From NCBI RefSeq assembly GCF_900496995.4, contig NC_044006.1, positions 43,299,620 through 43,363,619 of the forward strand: a DNA stretch of 64,000 bases, written 5' to 3'. The stretch comes from Aquila chrysaetos chrysaetos (lineage: Eukaryota; Chordata; Aves; Accipitriformes; Accipitridae). Below, one piece after another: positions 61,801-64,000 of this stretch (its first letter is position 1; each line of letters starts with the position of its first letter). The notes below the pieces were generated by a model. It saw nothing but the letters and a program-made list of their open reading frames with translations, was not told the DNA's origin and made no database searches. The translations under genes and the position numbers were made by a program.

Positions 61801-63244
61801 ATTCTGGGTTAATGCCATGTGGAAATCCCATATTTTAGAATATGAGTAAGTTTCTTCTAGTTCAATCCAATCTCTTTTAATTTTGGGTGGAAGTTAATGC
61901 AAACCAGAAAGGAACTGACTGTAAGAGTGTTCTGAAATACCTCTTTCTCACTTAAAATTTACATCTTACCTCAGAAGATGAACCTGAGTAGGCAAGGCTA
62001 AAGCCACTTGATCTGGTGTGGTAGAGGGTGTAAACCCAAATTTATATGTACTGCATGTCCATCTGAAGACCTCTGTATGCTGTCACTGTTGCAGTAGAAC
62101 TGGATATGTAATGTGTTAAATGTGTAAGTGATGCCTACCATAGAATCATAGAAGAGTTTATGCTTATTGATTCTCTCTCTAAACCAATTTATAGAGGTTT
62201 TGCAGAGCCTTGCAGCTCTTTCATTGATGACAGTAAAACTTCTAAAGATACGAACTTAAAATACCAGAATTTAGAGTTTTAGCATAGCTCCTAATACCAC
62301 TGCTGTTCAATAAACTCTTACCTGCTGAGGTGGGCAGTACTGCAGTGGGTGTTACTGGCCGGCAAGGTACAGGTATAATGGCTTGGACAGTTAAATTCAG
62401 AGTGAAGTTCCCTTGCAGAGTATAGGTGTGAGATGTAGTGGAACTGCTGGCTACAAATAAGCCACTTCCATCTCCAAAGTTCCACTTGTAGGAGATGGCA
62501 GAGTTATTAAGATAGTAGGTGGGATCATGGATCTTCACATCAAATGTGATTGGTGAGTCTTTGATAAAAATGGAGTCTGAGATGTTGCGGTCATGTTTTT
62601 GGAACATACTCACAAATATTGGAATTTTGTCTGGAGGGGAAAAAAAAGAAGTAAATAAAAGCATACATACCTGGCTGCAAACAACAAACAGCTCCAAAGT
62701 CCCTGAACAGCAACAGTCAGAATGTGAGACATTAACACGGGTTTCTACTTTAATTCGATTTACTGATCTGAGGAGTGAATGTCAGTAGGAAAGTGTTACC
62801 CAGAAAAGTATGGGAAGAAATGAGGAATCAGAGGCATCTGTGGAAGATTGTGTTTCCTCTCGTAAATCATTTTTCATTACAAAGTAGAGGCATCACAACT
62901 GAGCTAGATACAAAGGTAAATTACACTACTCAAGGCAATTTACCAGAGATTCCACATTCATATTAAAAACCTTTCTCAGGCCAATGTCTTCTTTCCGTGC
63001 CAGACGATGCTTGTGCTGAATTCTTCTAACACCTAAACAACAAATACCCCTAGTGTTTTATTACAATTTATTCCAGCATGCTTACCTGTTACAACATAAA
63101 TGGCACTTGCTGTTGCAATTGGAACATATGCTGAGTGCCCTCTCCTGTAAATGGATACTGCCATCACATGTTTGCCAAGAGTGATATTTGCTGTGTTGAC
63201 TGAAAACATCACTGAAGATCGTCCAGTTGTTTGATAGTACTGAC
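55694..63244 (-). CDS. GPNMB: GPNMB, 3' part of the gene (7 coding exons)
   Basis: Glycoprotein nmb (QNR-71 in quail) is a type I membrane glycoprotein of melanosomes, lysosomes and macrophages, related to PMEL. The coding sequence in the window is complement(join(55694..55847, 56537..56624, 59051..59256, 60164..60266, 60995..61117, 62322..62630, 63086..63244)): 1142 bases, 379 residues plus stop, continuing upstream beyond 64000. All borders are GT/AG and phases agree. Domains in order: N-terminal region end, PKD domain (YKWNFGDGSGLF), Ser/Thr-rich linker, Cys-rich kringle-like region, one transmembrane helix, cytoplasmic tail with YKPI and ERNPLL sorting signals. Human GPNMB has 572 residues and 11 exons; these should be exons 5-11. 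In mammals MITF/TFE factors drive it; its promoter is outside the window. Confidence 0.95.
55848..56536 (-). other. GPNMB last intron, 0.69 kb
   Basis: Nothing else seen. Confidence 0.85.
56537..56624 (-). CDS. GPNMB: GPNMB exon: transmembrane helix
   Basis: 88 bases; acceptor CTCTAG, donor GTAAGT. A short polar lead (GSSSGTTEG) precedes VFIFLGLLAVFAAIGAFVLY, a 20-residue hydrophobic span. Confidence 0.94.
56625..59050 (-). other. GPNMB intron, 2.4 kb
   Basis: No repeat or gene recognised. AGGCACCAAATA-type words repeat at about 57843-57870. Confidence 0.8.
59051..59256 (-). CDS. GPNMB: GPNMB exon: Cys-rich kringle-like region
   Basis: 206 bases; acceptor TATACCAG... donor GTGAGT. Encodes SLPTDVCTVVSDPTCQVSKS, then VVCDPIIVTDECLLTIRRAF, then EEPGTYCINITLGDDTSQAL. 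The five Cys in this exon match the conserved spacing of the family. Confidence 0.96.
59257..60163 (-). other. GPNMB intron, 0.9 kb
   Basis: Contains an AT-rich stretch of TATATA-type words at about 59398-59490. Confidence 0.85.
60164..60266 (-). CDS. GPNMB: GPNMB exon: kringle-like region, start
   Basis: 103 bases; acceptor TCTCCCAG, donor GTAAGT. Encodes EGILEVNIIQMMSIQMTESQ then AENSLVDFVVTCQG. FVVTCQG is conserved with PMEL/GPNMB. Confidence 0.93.
60267..60994 (-). other. GPNMB intron, 0.73 kb
   Basis: A short C run near 60573-60585; nothing else seen. Confidence 0.85.
60995..61117 (-). CDS. GPNMB: GPNMB exon: Ser/Thr-rich linker
   Basis: 123 bases; acceptor CTCAACAG, donor GTAAGG. Encodes VTTGVSSNSDTSTAVESM, EDNPDGGCHIYRNG and YYRTGISIV. 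The second half aligns with human CQINRYGHFQATITIV; the first half is diverged. This exon lacks any useful open frame of its own and was found by phase and homology. Confidence 0.9.
61118..62321 (-). other. GPNMB intron, 1.2 kb
   Basis: A 13-base TAGAATCATAGAA at 62141 recalls a CR1 end but is too short to call. Nothing else seen. Confidence 0.8.
62322..62630 (-). CDS. GPNMB: GPNMB exon: PKD domain
   Basis: 309 bases; acceptor CCCTCCAG, donor GTAAGA. Begins (D)KIPIFVSMFQKHDRNISDS and carries the PKD core ISYKWNFGDGSGLF with NFTLNLTV. Several N-glycosylation sites (NIS, NNS, NFT, NLT). Ends in a Pro/Thr-rich stretch (CRPVTPTAVLPTSA). Confidence 0.96.
62631..63085 (-). other. GPNMB intron, 0.46 kb
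   Basis: Nothing else seen. Confidence 0.85.
63086..63244 (-). CDS. GPNMB: GPNMB exon: end of N-terminal region
   Basis: 159 bases following TGTTTCAG (donor GTAAGC). Encodes QYYQTTGRSSVMFSVNTANI then TLGKHVMAVSIYRRGHSAYV and PIATASAIYVVT. NIT is a glycosylation site. The first two bases complete a Gly started in an exon outside the window. Confidence 0.95.
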
Positions 63245-64000
63245 CTGAAACAGAACATGAACTTATAATATGTTTACCCCTTCAGCCTAGCTACAAGTTG
63301 TTTTAAGAGAAGCAATATCTCTGTGAATCTTGGATTGTCTAAATCAAAATGAATAGTTTAGAATTGTCTCTCAGTTATCTGGCAGGTGTTTTTGGAGGAC
63401 TGAATACATTTACAATGTATTTATTCCTGTTATTTCTGTGTTTTTTTGAAGGTTTCAGAAAGGTGTCCCAAATTTTGCTAACCTAAGAGAAATTTGCCAA
63501 GGCATCTACATCTTTCCAAAGCAATTACATTAAGTCATTAGGATTATGTAATGGATGGTGTTACCTCTTAGGCATTTTAAGTGATCTTGTGTTTGTATGC
63601 TTTCAGTGTAGCAAGAAGGTATAATACCTCTTGCTTCATACCCTAGAGCCCTTTGTATACATTTGCTTGTTTGTTTTTGTAACAGCTGATTGAGGTAGGT
63701 AAATAGTATCACCTCTACACAAAATTTGGGACATTACTGTTATTACTCATGCTGATATTGATGGTAATACTGATTTAGCCAAGCTAACTTAGGATGCTAA
63801 GATTTAGTACGTAGCCAATGTCAGGAATAGCCCAACCGATACTGAAAATCAGCATCTGTGACCAGATCAGTACCACACAGTCAGTGGCAGTTTTCACCTC
63901 CCCAGAGGCAAGGAGTGCTGCACCGTTAAACTGATCAGAAGATATACAGCACTATGGTCTCTCTTAAAATTAAGAATGAAGTGGCTATGAGCAGTCAACA
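63245..64000 (-). other. GPNMB intron, continuing outside the window
   Basis: I looked for the preceding exon (expected to end near a WNFIYVFHTLG-like motif) and did not find it. Confidence 0.8.

Noticed and set aside
62141-62153. TAGAATCATAGAA as a CR1 end
   Set aside because: Only 13 bases, and the flanking sequence does not continue into CR1.

Overview
The window is nuclear DNA from a bird. It has spliced vertebrate genes with long AT-rich introns, one CpG-rich promoter, fragments of CR1 (the main avian LINE) and one solo retroviral LTR of a type I associate with birds outside the chicken group (from memory). The three genes and their order, IGF2BP3 - MALSU1 - GPNMB, match the human 7p15.3 block. 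No bacterial, phage, plasmid or CRISPR feature was seen.

Layout. (1) 1-40.6 kb, + strand: the 3' two thirds of IGF2BP3. Ten coding exons between 3205 and 38057 join in frame with GT/AG borders. They encode 450 residues: the end of RRM2, all four KH domains and the C-terminus, followed by a 3' UTR of about 2.5 kb. RRM1 and most of RRM2 lie upstream of the window. One intron (11165-27363) is 16.2 kb; the solo LTR lies inside it. (2) 40.6-43.7 kb: a tail-to-tail spacer. (3) 43.7-51.3 kb, - strand: complete MALSU1 in four exons, giving a 210-residue mitochondrial RsfS-family protein. It starts inside a CpG island (about 50.4-51.9 kb). (4) 51.9-54.4 kb: a spacer between the MALSU1 promoter and the GPNMB 3' end. 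(5) 54.4-64 kb, - strand: the last seven coding exons of GPNMB (379 residues: PKD domain, kringle-like domain, membrane span and sorting tail). Its 5' exons lie beyond the right edge.

The three proteins do unrelated jobs: cytoplasmic mRNA binding, mitochondrial large-subunit assembly, and a melanosome/lysosome membrane glycoprotein. The block is inherited synteny, not an operon-like module. I checked all exon joins by adding phases by hand: each gene sums to a whole reading frame.

I found no previously undescribed biological system. The points most worth a second look are three let-7 seed matches and a Z-DNA-prone tract in the IGF2BP3 3' UTR, a solo LTR with intact 5-bp target duplications that carries a CTCF-like core, and a perfect 2 x 25-bp tandem repeat with CRE half-sites in MALSU1 intron 1. 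Most open reading frames outside the listed exons look like chance frames in introns or in the GC-rich island.
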